NCBI RefSeq assembly: GCF_000526515.1
Contig: NZ_JAGF01000001.1
Coordinates: forward strand, 1,550,001-1,614,000
Direction: 5' to 3'
Source of the DNA: Cellulomonas sp. KRMCY2
GTDB lineage: Bacteria; Actinomycetota; Actinomycetes; Actinomycetales; Cellulomonadaceae
DNA: 64,000 nt
Shown: positions 55,571-64,000 of the stretch, piece after piece
Position numbering within the stretch: position 1 is the stretch's first letter
Layout of the letters: each line of letters starts with the position of its first letter
Notes under the pieces: generated by a model
What the model was told of the DNA's origin: nothing
Database searches by the model: none
What the model saw: the letters and a program-made list of their open reading frames with translations, nothing else
Translations under genes and position numbers: made by a program

Positions 55571-56728
55571 TCAGAAGTCGGCGGCGCCCATGCCGAGCAC
55601 ATACGTCTGGATCGCCAGCACGGCGGCCCCACGACACCACTTACGGGTGTCGGCGAGGTGCACCACGGTGTCCACCGGTGACGCGCGCCGGTCGCGGTCC
55701 TGGCTGATCCCGTCCCGGACCGCGTCGGCCGCGACCTCGGCGAGACGGGCGCCTTCGCCGCCGATCAGGACCCGCTCGGCGAGGGTCAGGTTGGCGACCG
55801 CGGCGATCAGCCGGCCGAGCCCGTGCCCACCCTGGTCGATGATCGTCCGCGCAGCGGGATCGCCGGCCTCGGCCAGGTCGAGGCAGGTGTCGTAGTCGAC
55901 GGGTCGGCCGAGCGCCTCCGAGAGGAGTCGCGTGATCGACGGCATCGTCAGGATGCTCTGCGCACAGCCGCGGTGCCCGTCGGGGCACAGCGGGCCGAGC
56001 GGGTCCAGCGGCCAGTGGCCGACGAGGCCCACGCCCGAGTCGGGGCCGAGCACGATCCGGTCGTGGATGACAGTCCCGTAGCCGACTGCCGCGCCGAGGG
56101 TCACGATCGCGAACCGGTCGAGGCCGCGACCGGCGCCGAACCAGTGCTCGAACTCGGCGAGGGCGGTGAGGTCGTTCCCGACGACGGTGGGCAGTCCGGT
56201 CCGCGCCTCCACGAGGTCTCCGAGCGGGACGTCGACCCAGTCGAGGAACGGCGCCCGCGCGACGGTGGTCGAGTCCAGGACGAGACCCCCGAGCCCGATG
56301 CCGAGGGCCGTGACCGACGGGACGGCATCGGCGAGCTCGCGCGTCAGGGCGGCGAGCGTGTCCGCCACCGCCGCCGGGGCACGGGACGTCAACGGGGCGT
56401 CGGCCTCCGCGGCGACCTCGGAGCGTAGGTTCGTCGCGACCCCGAACGCCCGTTCACCAGTGAGCTTGATGCCGACGAAGTGGTGCGACTCGGCGACGAC
56501 GTCGAGCGGGCGCGAGCCCCTGCCGACCCGGCCGGTGGGCTGCTCGTCCGCCTCGACCAGGAGCCCGGACGCGAGGAGGGGGCCGCTGAGCCTTGTGAGC
56601 GAGCCCTGGGAGAGGTCGAGCCGCCGGGCGACCTCGGATCGTGAGAGGGGGCCGAAGCGCAGGATCTCGAGCGCGACGGCGCGAGGGGCCCCGCTCTTCG
56701 GCGGCCAGGGTGGTGGCGTCACGTGCAC
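55571..56728 (-). CDS. ROK family transcriptional regulator
   Basis: A 385-residue NagC/XylR-type repressor. The winged HTH is 'RFGPLSRSEVARRLDLSQGS' and 'LTRLSGPLLASGLLVEADEQ'. The ROK sugar-binding domain has 'GNDLTALAEFEHWFGAGRGL' (N-D and E-H). The zinc motif CxCGxxGCxE is altered to CPDGHRGCAQ, with the second Cys and the Glu replaced, and the kinase DxGxT loop is absent, as in repressors. It is divergent from the ABC/GH66/GH13 operon (199-bp gap) and is the likely sensor of an isomalto-oligosaccharide or glucose signal. GTG 56728 is the start. Confidence 0.88.
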   Translation of the reverse strand: MHVTPPPWPPKSGAPRAVALEILRFGPLSRSEVARRLDLSQGSLTRLSGPLLASGLLVEADEQPTGRVGRGSRPLDVVAESHHFVGIKLTGERAFGVATNLRSEVAAEADAPLTSRAPAAVADTLAALTRELADAVPSVTALGIGLGGLVLDSTTVARAPFLDWVDVPLGDLVEARTGLPTVVGNDLTALAEFEHWFGAGRGLDRFAIVTLGAAVGYGTVIHDRIVLGPDSGVGLVGHWPLDPLGPLCPDGHRGCAQSILTMPSITRLLSEALGRPVDYDTCLDLAEAGDPAARTIIDQGGHGLGRLIAAVANLTLAERVLIGGEGARLAEVAADAVRDGISQDRDRRASPVDTVVHLADTRKWCRGAAVLAIQTYVLGMGAADF

Positions 56729-56826
56729 GGGGGCGGGCCCTCCTCGTCGATGTGCCGTCAGGATGTCACGAGGGTTACTTCAGGTCAAGAAGCAACGACG
56801 GCCCACCGATCGCCGGAAGGCGGCTC

Positions 56827-56855
56827 TTGACGGCTAATTGCTTTTGCGGTAGAAA
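56827..56855 (+). promoter_or_regulatory. Sigma-70 type promoter of the ABC/GH66/GH13 operon
   Basis: TTGACG (56827-56832), 17-bp spacer, TAGAAA (56850-56855), about 72 bp before the binding-protein gene. The spacer is locally AT-rich (CTAATTGCTTTTG). It is the only promoter in the window where I see both boxes at consensus spacing. Confidence 0.65.
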
Positions 56856-56927
56856 CAGTTCGACGGCATTGGACGACCCTTCCGATCGCGCTGCATGCCG
56901 GACACCTTCCAGGAACGGAGTTCCGCA

Positions 56928-58223
56928 ATGAAGCGCTCCTTGACCGCCCTGACCGTGACGGCTGTCGTCGCGGCAGCAGCCCTGACCCTCACCGGTTGCT
57001 CGGGATCGACGCCCACGGAGGACGCCGCCGGTGCCACCGCCGGCACCGACCCGGTGGCCCTCACCATGTGGGGCACCTACGGCAACGGTGGCAACACCGC
57101 CCAGACGGACGTCCTGAACGACACGTTGATCCCGTCGTTCGAGGCCTCCCACCCGGGGATCACCGTCGAGTACGTCGACATCCCGTACGACTCCCTCAAG
57201 CAGAAGCTCACGACCGGCGCGGCCGCGGGCGAGCTGCCCGACCTCGCCCGCGTCGACATCGGCTGGGTGCCGCAGTTCGCGTCGCTCGGCGTCCTGGCCT
57301 CGCTCGACGAGACGATGGACGACTTCACGACGTTGGCCGACGCCACCTACCCGGGCTCGCTGGCGACCAACGCCTGGGACGGGCACTACTACGGCCTCCC
57401 GCTCGACACCAACACCCGCGTCCTGGTGACGAGCCAGGCGGCCCTGGACGCCGCAGGCATGAGCGCGTCGCCGGCGACCTTCGACGAGCTCGAGACGATG
57501 GCAGCGAACCTCGAGGGCACGGGCATCGCCCTGTTCGCCGACTCGGGGCTCCAGGGCTGGAACGTCCTGCCGTGGATCTGGTCCGGCGGCGGCGAGATCA
57601 CTGACGAGGGACTGACGACGTCGTCCGGCTACCTGGACAGCGCGGCGAGCGTCGCGGCGGTCCAGATGCTCGTCGACCTCTACCAGGCCGACGCGATCCC
57701 GAACCTCATCACCGGCAACTCGGGTGCGACGTCGACGTCCGACGGCCTGCCCTCGACGCAGTACGCGACGATCCTCGACGGCCCCTGGATGCGGGACATC
57801 TGGACCGGTCAGTACCCCGACTTCACGCCGATCTACGCGCCGGTCCCGGCCGGTGACGGCGGCTCCGTGTCCGTCGTCGGTGGCGAGGACATCGTGATCC
57901 CGGCGAGCTCGTCGAACCAGGACGCCGCCGCCGAGTTCGTCAGGTTCACCCAGAGCGACGAGTTCCAGCTCGCGATGGCGCAGGTCGGCCAGATGCCCGT
58001 GGTCGAGTCGGCCGGTTCCGCTGCGGCACAGGCGGACCCGTTCTACGAGCCCTTCGCGACCCAGCTCGCGACCGCGAAGCCCCGGCTCGCGATCCCCCAG
58101 TCCTCCGAGGTGGACACGATCCTGTCGACCGAGCTGACCCCCGCGTTCGACGGCTCGACGACGGTGCAGGTCGCGCTGACCCGCGCGGCCGAGCAGATCG
58201 ACGCACTGCTGGCGAGCAGCTGA
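56928..58223 (+). CDS. ABC transporter sugar-binding lipoprotein
   Basis: A 431-residue family 1 solute-binding protein. The lipoprotein signal is 'MKRSLTALTVTAVVAAAALT' followed by LTGC (Cys 24). The mature part has 'ALTMWGTYGNGGNTAQTDVL', 'YYGLPLDTNTRVLVTSQAAL' and 'SVVGGEDIVIPASSSNQDAA'. By operon context with a GH66 and a GH13 alpha-glucosidase, the ligand is likely an isomalto-oligosaccharide (inference). ATG 56928 follows GGAACGGAG. Confidence 0.9.
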   Translation: MKRSLTALTVTAVVAAAALTLTGCSGSTPTEDAAGATAGTDPVALTMWGTYGNGGNTAQTDVLNDTLIPSFEASHPGITVEYVDIPYDSLKQKLTTGAAAGELPDLARVDIGWVPQFASLGVLASLDETMDDFTTLADATYPGSLATNAWDGHYYGLPLDTNTRVLVTSQAALDAAGMSASPATFDELETMAANLEGTGIALFADSGLQGWNVLPWIWSGGGEITDEGLTTSSGYLDSAASVAAVQMLVDLYQADAIPNLITGNSGATSTSDGLPSTQYATILDGPWMRDIWTGQYPDFTPIYAPVPAGDGGSVSVVGGEDIVIPASSSNQDAAAEFVRFTQSDEFQLAMAQVGQMPVVESAGSAAAQADPFYEPFATQLATAKPRLAIPQSSEVDTILSTELTPAFDGSTTVQVALTRAAEQIDALLASS

Positions 58224-58227
58224 TTTC

Positions 58228-59184
58228 ATGCTCGACAGGACCCAGTCGGTAGCCGTGCGTGCGACGGAGTCCGTCTCCGTCGCACGCACGGTGCGGCGGC
58301 CACGACGTGCGATCCACGTCACGCCCTATCTCTTCCTCGCGCCGGCCCTGGTGCTGTTCTGCGGCTTGATCGTCTACCCGATGATGCGGGCCTTCCAGAT
58401 GAGCCTGTACGACTGGAAGGTGCTCGCGGGGGCCACCAGCACGTTCATCGGCCTCGACAACTACTCGCGCGCGATGGCCGACCCCACGTTCTGGCGCGGC
58501 CTCGCGAACAGCGGGTTCTACATGGCCCTGTCGGTCCCGCCGCAGATCGTCATCGGCCTGCTGATCGCGATGCTCCTCAAGGCGAAGAGTCCGGCGCAGC
58601 CCGTGTACCGCGTGCTCTTCTACCTGCCGGTCGTGACGAGCTGGGTCGTCGTCTCGCTCCTGTTCAAGTACCTGTTCGCGGACAACGGCCTCATCAACTA
58701 CGTGAGCGGCGACCTGCTGCACCTCGGCGACGGGTCGACGTCGTGGCTCTCGAGCCGGTGGACGGCGCTGATCGCGATCTGCGCGCTCGGCGTCTGGAAG
58801 GGCATCGGCTGGTCGATGATGATCTTCCTCGCTGCACTGCAGGGCGTCCCGAAGTCCCTCGAGGAGGCGGCCGTGATGGACGGCGCCAACCGGTGGCAGC
58901 GGTTCCGGGTGGTGACCCTGCCGGCGATCAGGCCCGCGCTCGCGTTCGTCGTCGTGATGCTCGTCATCGGCGGGTTCAACGTCTTCACGTCGGTGCTCCT
59001 CATGACTGCCGGCGGCCCGGGTGGCCAGACCGAGGTGCTGCTCACCTACATGTACCGGCAGGCGTTCACCAACCTGGACTTCGGCTACGGCTCGGCGATC
59101 GCCGTGCTGCTCACCGTGGTCGTGTTCGTCCTGTCGCTCGTCCAGATGCGACTGTTCAAGAGCGGTGGCGAGGACGAGAGATGA
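58228..59184 (+). CDS. Sugar ABC transporter permease (MalF type)
   Basis: A 318-residue permease with six core helices ('YLFLAPALVLFCGLIVYPMM' first) and the EAA loop 'EEAAVMDGANRWQRFRVVTL' near residue 212. It starts four bases after the binding protein and overlaps the next permease by ATGA. No ATPase is encoded here, so it must share one encoded elsewhere. Confidence 0.92.
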   Translation: MLDRTQSVAVRATESVSVARTVRRPRRAIHVTPYLFLAPALVLFCGLIVYPMMRAFQMSLYDWKVLAGATSTFIGLDNYSRAMADPTFWRGLANSGFYMALSVPPQIVIGLLIAMLLKAKSPAQPVYRVLFYLPVVTSWVVVSLLFKYLFADNGLINYVSGDLLHLGDGSTSWLSSRWTALIAICALGVWKGIGWSMMIFLAALQGVPKSLEEAAVMDGANRWQRFRVVTLPAIRPALAFVVVMLVIGGFNVFTSVLLMTAGGPGGQTEVLLTYMYRQAFTNLDFGYGSAIAVLLTVVVFVLSLVQMRLFKSGGEDER

Positions 59185-60023
59185 GCACCCTGCACCGCAC
59201 GCGCCCGATGGCCGCCGTGCTGCGTCACGTCCTGCTGACGGTCGGCGCCGCGATCATGCTGACGCCCTTCGTCTACATGGTGTCGACCTCGTTCAAGAGC
59301 CAGGCGTACGTGCTGGCGATCCCGCCGCAGTTCGTCCCGGACCCGGCGACGGTCGACAACTACGTCCAGGTCCTGACCACCCAGAGCTTCGCCGCGTACT
59401 TCAGGAACTCGGTCGTCGTGTCGACCACCGCCACGGTGATCTCGGTCCTGCTGAGCTCGATGATGGCCTACGCGTTCGCCCGGTTCCGGTTCCCGGGGCG
59501 CGAGGTCCTCTTCCGCCTGGTCCTGTTGGGCCTGATGGTCCCCGCGATGATGTTGATCATCCCGCAGTTCATCCTGGCCAAGCAGCTCGCGCTCATCGAC
59601 TCGCTGCAGGGCCTGATCGTCTTCTACGTCGCGGCATCCATCTCGCTCAACACGTTCCTGCTGCGCGGGTTCTTCGCGTCGATCCCGGCCGAGCTCGAGG
59701 ATGCGATGCAGGTCGACGGCGCCAACGCCTGGACCCGGTACTGGCGGCTCGTCCTCCCGCTGTCGACGCCCGCCCTGGCGACCACCACGATCTTCACGTT
59801 CCTGGCCACCTGGGACGAGTTCGCCTGGGCGCTGACGATCATCAACGACCCGGGCAAGCGCACGCTCCCGCTCGCCATCCAGCTGTTCCAGGGGCAGAAC
59901 GCCACCCAGTGGGGGCTCGTCTTCGCGGCGTCGGTCGTCGCTGTCCTCCCGGTGATCCTGGTGTTCCTGATCTTCCAGAGGTACTTCGTGCAGGGCCTGA
60001 CCAGCGGAGCCGTGAAGGGATGA
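59181..60023 (+). CDS. Sugar ABC transporter permease (MalG type)
   Basis: A 280-residue permease, partner of the preceding gene. The EAA loop is 'EDAMQVDGANAWTRYWRLVL' near residue 173, and the C-terminus 'FQRYFVQGLTSGAVKG' is typical of the MalG branch. ATG 59181 overlaps the upstream stop. Its own stop overlaps the GH66 gene start (ATGA). Confidence 0.92.
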   Translation: MSTLHRTRPMAAVLRHVLLTVGAAIMLTPFVYMVSTSFKSQAYVLAIPPQFVPDPATVDNYVQVLTTQSFAAYFRNSVVVSTTATVISVLLSSMMAYAFARFRFPGREVLFRLVLLGLMVPAMMLIIPQFILAKQLALIDSLQGLIVFYVAASISLNTFLLRGFFASIPAELEDAMQVDGANAWTRYWRLVLPLSTPALATTTIFTFLATWDEFAWALTIINDPGKRTLPLAIQLFQGQNATQWGLVFAASVVAVLPVILVFLIFQRYFVQGLTSGAVKG

Positions 60024-61717
60024 CCATGACCGAGTCGTCGAGCAGCATCGAGTCGTCGAGCAGCATCGATGCGGGCCGAGTCGCCGACGAGCCGGTCGTC
60101 GAGCTGCTGCCGACGCGGGCCACCTACGCCTCGGCCGATCCGGTCCGGATCGAGGTGCGCGGGTTCACCGGTGACGGCAGCCTGACGGTCTGGACGCTCG
60201 GTGAGCGTGGCGCGTCGACCCGCGTGCCTGGGTCCGGCGTCGTCGACCTCGGCCTGCTGCCCGTGGGCGGGCACGGGGTCGAGCTCACCGTGGCAGCGGG
60301 CGGCGTCCACGCACCCCCGGTGGCGCGCACCGCGATCGAGGTCGCGGACGACGTCCGGGCACGGCTGCGCTACGGCTTCGTCGCCGACTACGCCCCGGGT
60401 CGCGACGCCGAGGCCGTCGCCGACATGGTGCGGCGCCTGCACCTCACGGGCATCCAGCTGTACGACTGGGCCTATCGTCACGCCGACCTGGTGGGCGGGG
60501 GCGAGGTCTACACCGACGCGCTCGACCGTCCCGTCTCGCTCGACACGGTGCGACGACTGGTCGGCGCGATCAAGGCGGCCGGCTCACGGGCACTCGGCTA
60601 TGCGGCCGTGTACGGCGTCGGTCGCGCGGAGTGGTCCCGGTGGGAGCACGCGGCGCTGCTCACCCCGAGCGGGCCGCCCTACGGGCTCGGTGACTTCCTG
60701 TCGCTCGTCGACCCGGCCGAACCCGCGTGGCTCGACCACTTCACGGCCGATCTCGCGGCAGCGGTGGACGCGGTCGGCCTCGACGGGTTCCACCTGGACC
60801 AGTACGGCTACCCGCAGCGCGCCCTGCGTGCCGACGGCGTCGTCGTGGACGTCGCCGACTCGTTCGTGACGCTCGTCCAGGCCGTCCGCGAACGGCTCCC
60901 CGAGAGCCATCTCGTCTTCAACAACGTCAACGACTTCCCCACCTGGCGCACCGGCGCCAGCCCTCAGGACGCGGTCTACATCGAGGTGTGGGAACCGCAC
61001 GTGACGCTCGGGTCGCTGGGGCACGTGGTCGGACGAGCCCGGTCCGCAGGCGGCGGGAAGCCGGTCGTGATCGCCGCGTACCAGCACGTCTACGACACCG
61101 CGCCGGTCGCCGAGGCGGACCTCGCAACCGCGTTCACCATGGCGACGCTGTTCTCGCACGGTGCGACCCAGCTGCTCGCCGGTGACGGCGATCGTGTCCT
61201 CGTCGACCCGTACTACGTCCGCAACCACCGGATGGCGGCATCCACCGCGGCGATGCTCCGGCGCTGGTACGACTTCCTCGTCGAGCACGACGCCCTGCTG
61301 CTCGACCCGTCGGTGGTCGAGGTGACGGGGTCCTACGCCGGCGCGTACAACGACGACGCCGACGTGGCCTACGGGCACGATCGGGTGACCGGTGACGCGA
61401 TCCCCGGGGCCGTGTGGCGTCGGGCCACCCGGGTCGGGGACGCGCTCGTGCTCCACCTCGTCAACCTGGTCGGCCAGCGGGACACGCTCTGGGACGCTCC
61501 TCGCCTGCCGGTCGGCGAGACCGGGCCCGGGACGCTGCGGGTTCGCCGCACCGGGCCGGGTCGCCCCCGGGTCCGGGTGGCCGATCCGAGCACGAACCCG
61601 CGTCTGGTCGAGGTCCCGGTCACGCTCGACGGTGACCACGCCGTCGCCGCGCTGCCGGCTCCGACCGTCTGGCAGGTCGTCGTGATCGACGACGGCCCCG
61701 CCGGGGCCCACCCGTGA
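60020..61717 (+). CDS. Glycoside hydrolase family 66 enzyme (dextranase-like), no signal peptide
   Basis: A 565-residue protein. The N-terminal Ig-like domain begins 'VELLPTRATYASADPVRIEV', as in dextranases. The TIM barrel has 'GIQLYDWAYRHADLVGGGEV', 'GLDGFHLDQYGYPQRALRAD' (candidate nucleophile D260) and 'QDAVYIEVWEPHVTLGSLGH' (candidate acid/base E322). A C-terminal beta domain follows. GH66 enzymes cut alpha-1,6-glucan or make cyclic isomaltooligosaccharides and are usually secreted. This one has no signal peptide and sits inside an importer operon, so it is probably intracellular. The start has a 15-bp direct repeat encoding SSSSIESSSSID. Confidence 0.85.
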   Translation: MTMTESSSSIESSSSIDAGRVADEPVVELLPTRATYASADPVRIEVRGFTGDGSLTVWTLGERGASTRVPGSGVVDLGLLPVGGHGVELTVAAGGVHAPPVARTAIEVADDVRARLRYGFVADYAPGRDAEAVADMVRRLHLTGIQLYDWAYRHADLVGGGEVYTDALDRPVSLDTVRRLVGAIKAAGSRALGYAAVYGVGRAEWSRWEHAALLTPSGPPYGLGDFLSLVDPAEPAWLDHFTADLAAAVDAVGLDGFHLDQYGYPQRALRADGVVVDVADSFVTLVQAVRERLPESHLVFNNVNDFPTWRTGASPQDAVYIEVWEPHVTLGSLGHVVGRARSAGGGKPVVIAAYQHVYDTAPVAEADLATAFTMATLFSHGATQLLAGDGDRVLVDPYYVRNHRMAASTAAMLRRWYDFLVEHDALLLDPSVVEVTGSYAGAYNDDADVAYGHDRVTGDAIPGAVWRRATRVGDALVLHLVNLVGQRDTLWDAPRLPVGETGPGTLRVRRTGPGRPRVRVADPSTNPRLVEVPVTLDGDHAVAALPAPTVWQVVVIDDGPAGAHP

Positions 61718-63534
61718 GCCGGCCCGAGACAGCGGCCTGGTGGCGCTCGGCGGTCGTCTACCAGGTCTACCCGCGCAGCTTCGCCGACTCCGACGGGGAC
61801 GGCGTCGGCGACCTGCGTGGCGTGATCGACCACCTCGACCATCTCGACGACCTCGGCGTCGACGTCCTGTGGCTCTCGCCGGTGTACGCCTCGCCGCAGG
61901 CCGACAACGGCTACGACATCAGCGACTACCAGAGCATCGCCCCGGTGTTCGGCACGCTGGACGACTTCGACGAGCTCGTGGCGCAGGCGCACGGGCGCGG
62001 CATCCGGCTGGTCCTGGACATGGTCGTCAACCACACGTCGGACCAGCATCCGTGGTTCGTCGAGTCGGCGTCGGGTGCGGACAGCCCCAAGCGCGACTGG
62101 TACTGGTGGCGACGGCCACGCCCCGGAGCCGCCTTCGGGGAGCCCGGCGCGGAGCCGACCAACTGGACGTCGTTCTTCTCGGGTCCGACCTGGACCGCCG
62201 ACGCCGCGTCCCGCGAGTACTACCTGCACCTCTTCTCGCCGCGTCAGCCGGACCTGAACTGGGAGAACCCGCAGGTCAGACGTGCCATCTACGACATGAT
62301 GCGGTGGTGGGTCGACCGCGGGGTCGACGGCTTCCGGATGGACGTCGTGAACCTGCTCTCGAAGGACCCCGCGCTCCCCGACGGTCCGGTCCGGCCCGGT
62401 GAGGTCAGCGGTGACGGCTTCGCCTCCTACGGCCACGGCCCGCGGATCCACGAGTTCCTCCAGGAGATGCGGCGGGAGGTGCTGGCAGGCCGTGACGACC
62501 TGCCGTTCGTGATCGTCGGCGAGACCCCGGGGGTGACGGTCGACCAGGCGCGGCTCTACACCGACCCGGCCCGCGGCGAGCTGGACATGGTCTTCCAGTT
62601 CGATCACATGGGGGTCGACCACGGCCCGGGCGGCAAGTGGGACGTCCAGCCGCTCGACATCCGGGCGCTCAAGGCGAGCTTCCGGCGCTGGCAGGACGGC
62701 CTGGCCGACTGCGGCTGGAACAGCCTGTACTGGTGCAACCACGACCAGCCGCGCCCGGTGTCACGGTTCGGTGACGACGGCGCGTACTGGCGGGAGTCCG
62801 CGACTGCGCTCGCGACGGTGCTCCACCTCCAGCGGGGGACGCCGTTCGTCTACCAGGGCGAGGAGATCGGCATGCGCAACCGCACGTTCTCCTCGGTGGA
62901 CGACTTCGAGGACATCGAGTCGATCAACCACTACCGGTCGGCGACGCTGCGCGGCGAGCCCCCGGCCGCGGTGCTCGACGCGTTGCGCAGGATGAGCAGG
63001 GACAACGCCAGGGCGCCCTTCCCGTGGGACGAAGGCCCGACGTCAGGGCTCTCGACGACGCCGCCGTGGACGCCGGTCGGCGCCGACGGTCGTGAGGTGA
63101 GCGTCGCCGCCGAGCGCGGGGTCAAGGGCTCGATCTACGAGCACTACCGCGCGCTCGTCGCGCTCCGGCACGCGGAGCCGGCAGTGGTGGACGGTCGCTT
63201 CGAGATGCTGCTGCCCGACGATGCCGCGATCTTCGCCTTCCTCAGGCGGTGGCACCGGACCGAGCTCCTGGTGGTCGCCAACCTGTCCGGGGTGCCGCAG
63301 ACCGCGACGTTCGGCGAAGAGGTCGGCGACGACGAAGTGGTCGGCGACGCAGCGCGGGTCGGTGGACGAGCCGGGTCCTGGCCTGGTGCGGAGGTCGTGC
63401 TGACCAACCAGCAGAGCGACGACGCGGGCACCGGCGACCCGGTCTGGCTCGGCCCGTCACACCTGGCGTTGCGGCCCTGGGAGGCAGTCGTCCTGCGGCG
63501 GACGCACGGCGCAGGTGCAGCAGCCTGGCGCTAG
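61714..63534 (+). CDS. GH13 alpha-glucosidase (oligo-1,6-glucosidase type)
   Basis: A 606-residue cytoplasmic enzyme of GH13 subfamily 31 type. Conserved regions: 'LDMVVNHTSDQHPWF' (region I), 'VDGFRMDVVNLLSKD' (nucleophile D210), 'VIVGETPGVT' (acid/base E270) and 'LYWCNHDQPRPVSRFGDD' (D344). The Val after the nucleophile region (DVVN) and 'QPRPVSR' favour alpha-1,6 specificity. GTG 61714 overlaps the GH66 stop. It would finish degradation of imported isomalto-oligosaccharides to glucose. Confidence 0.93.
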   Translation: MSRPETAAWWRSAVVYQVYPRSFADSDGDGVGDLRGVIDHLDHLDDLGVDVLWLSPVYASPQADNGYDISDYQSIAPVFGTLDDFDELVAQAHGRGIRLVLDMVVNHTSDQHPWFVESASGADSPKRDWYWWRRPRPGAAFGEPGAEPTNWTSFFSGPTWTADAASREYYLHLFSPRQPDLNWENPQVRRAIYDMMRWWVDRGVDGFRMDVVNLLSKDPALPDGPVRPGEVSGDGFASYGHGPRIHEFLQEMRREVLAGRDDLPFVIVGETPGVTVDQARLYTDPARGELDMVFQFDHMGVDHGPGGKWDVQPLDIRALKASFRRWQDGLADCGWNSLYWCNHDQPRPVSRFGDDGAYWRESATALATVLHLQRGTPFVYQGEEIGMRNRTFSSVDDFEDIESINHYRSATLRGEPPAAVLDALRRMSRDNARAPFPWDEGPTSGLSTTPPWTPVGADGREVSVAAERGVKGSIYEHYRALVALRHAEPAVVDGRFEMLLPDDAAIFAFLRRWHRTELLVVANLSGVPQTATFGEEVGDDEVVGDAARVGGRAGSWPGAEVVLTNQQSDDAGTGDPVWLGPSHLALRPWEAVVLRRTHGAGAAAWR

Positions 63535-63542
63535 TGCAGAAG

Positions 63543-63788
63543 TCAGTGCAGCAGCTTGGCGGCGCCTCGGGTGGCCATCACGCGGGACAGCGCGACCACC
63601 GCACCGGTGATCGCGGCGGCGGCGGCGATCTCGCCGAAGCGTGCGTCGCCCTCGTCCTCCGGCTTCGGTGGCTTGTGACCGACCGTCATCTTCCAGGCGC
63701 CGGCGATGAGCTGCTGGGCCGCCCAGGCCGCGGCCAGCGCGACCCCGAGCCCGACGAGCTTGGCGATCATGGACTGCTTGTCGGCCAC
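63543..63788 (-). CDS. DUF4235 family small membrane protein
   Basis: An 81-residue protein, 'MADKQSMIAKLVGLGVALAA' with a membrane helix, 'IAGAWKMTVGHKPPKPEDEG' (the conserved G-H-K-P-P-xP region of DUF4235), and a second helix 'EIAAAAAITGAVVALSRVMA'. Function unknown; common in actinobacteria. AGGAGGT-like AGGTCC precedes ATG 63788. Confidence 0.88.
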   Translation of the reverse strand: MADKQSMIAKLVGLGVALAAAWAAQQLIAGAWKMTVGHKPPKPEDEGDARFGEIAAAAAITGAVVALSRVMATRGAAKLLH

Positions 63789-63884
63789 AGGGACCTCCTG
63801 GTTCGGCGGGGGCGGTTCGGCGTGAGCGGTTCACTCGGGTTCACGGTCACGCTAGTGCGCGGGCCTGGTCGGTGCCCGCCGGTC

Positions 63885-64000
63885 TCAGGCGTCCTGGACC
63901 CACAGGTAGACGTCGAGCCCCGCCGCGTCGGCCTGGGTGGCGAGCCCGATGACGGCCTGCACGACGGGCAGCAGATCCTGCCCCGCCAGGTCCAGCTCCT
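63885..64000 (-). CDS. Unknown protein, C-terminal fragment (runs off window)
   Basis: The last 37 codons read 'ELDLAGQDLLPVVQAVIGLA' and 'TQADAAGLDVYLWVQDA' before TGA at 63885. The helix followed by a strand suggests the end of a small alpha/beta domain. Too short to name. Confidence 0.6.
   Translation of the reverse strand, partial: ELDLAGQDLLPVVQAVIGLATQADAAGLDVYLWVQDA

Overview
This is a high-GC actinobacterial chromosome segment. GTG starts are frequent, several genes carry TANNNT -10 boxes six or seven bases before the start codon (probable leaderless transcripts), and the gene content (dUMP-forming type dCTP deaminase, CopD-CtaG fusion, six-cistron Mrp antiporter, DUF4235, DUF6458, DUF6924, PAQR and EspC-like proteins) fits Actinomycetota. 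A Cellulomonas-like soil relative is my inference from the polysaccharide-uptake loci; I cannot name a genus. No replication origin, rRNA operon, integrase or IS element is visible.

Left part (1-14 kb): a truncated luciferase-like oxidoreductase, a flavodoxin-like protein, a CopD-CtaG copper/cytochrome oxidase assembly fusion, and a SigK-type sigma factor locus whose RskA-like anti-sigma gene and neighbouring DUF4397 gene both look broken. Then come a divergent WYL regulator/hydrolase pair, an NHLRC2-like thioredoxin/NHL protein, a TetR regulator, a DinB protein, the first copy (A) of a large structured non-coding RNA, two small enzymes-like genes and a PAS-domain sensor.

14-17 kb: a type VII secretion-like cassette. 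A small EspC-like helical protein overlaps by 4 bp a protein with a WXG-like N-terminus, RTX calcium-binding repeats and an M91-like zinc metalloprotease domain; that gene overlaps by 4 bp a lipoprotein gene. A PAQR membrane protein follows.

17.9-26.8 kb: a LacI-controlled beta-galactoside locus (LacI, substrate-binding lipoprotein, two permeases, GH2 beta-galactosidase, MFS transporter) with a palindromic operator over the probable -10 and a long structured leader. Two gene remnants (MFS, DUF4143) follow.

27.5-34 kb: a PucR-regulated catabolic cluster whose central enzyme is a class II aldolase fused to a class III aminotransferase, followed by an FGGY kinase and an MFS transporter. Substrate unknown.

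34.2-41.1 kb: an accessory island next to tRNA-Gly(CCC), bounded by imperfect 21-bp direct repeats. It holds a lipoprotein, a DUF4143 ATPase with three 13-bp iterons at 23-bp spacing, a winged-helix nucleotidyltransferase, an XRE-MNT/HEPN toxin-antitoxin pair with a palindromic operator, a membrane protein and small unknowns, plus a dispersed CGATGACGG repeat.

41.3-46.4 kb: the second ncRNA copy (B), a 7-unit 18-bp tandem array, acetyltransferase, pirin, SDR, dcd, and a head-to-head array of 20-bp repeats before an unknown gene. 46.4-55.5 kb: an iron-sulfur oxidoreductase divergent from the complete mrpA(B)CDEFG operon. 55.5-63.5 kb: a ROK regulator divergent from an ABC importer with GH66 and GH13 enzymes that together suggest import and intracellular breakdown of isomalto-oligosaccharides. 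The window closes with a DUF4235 protein and a truncated unknown gene.

The most notable observation is the duplicated RNA of roughly 420-440 nt. Both copies keep six hairpins, mostly capped by GNRA tetraloops, plus a strong 3' hairpin, with compensatory base changes between copies. I cannot match it to a known RNA family.
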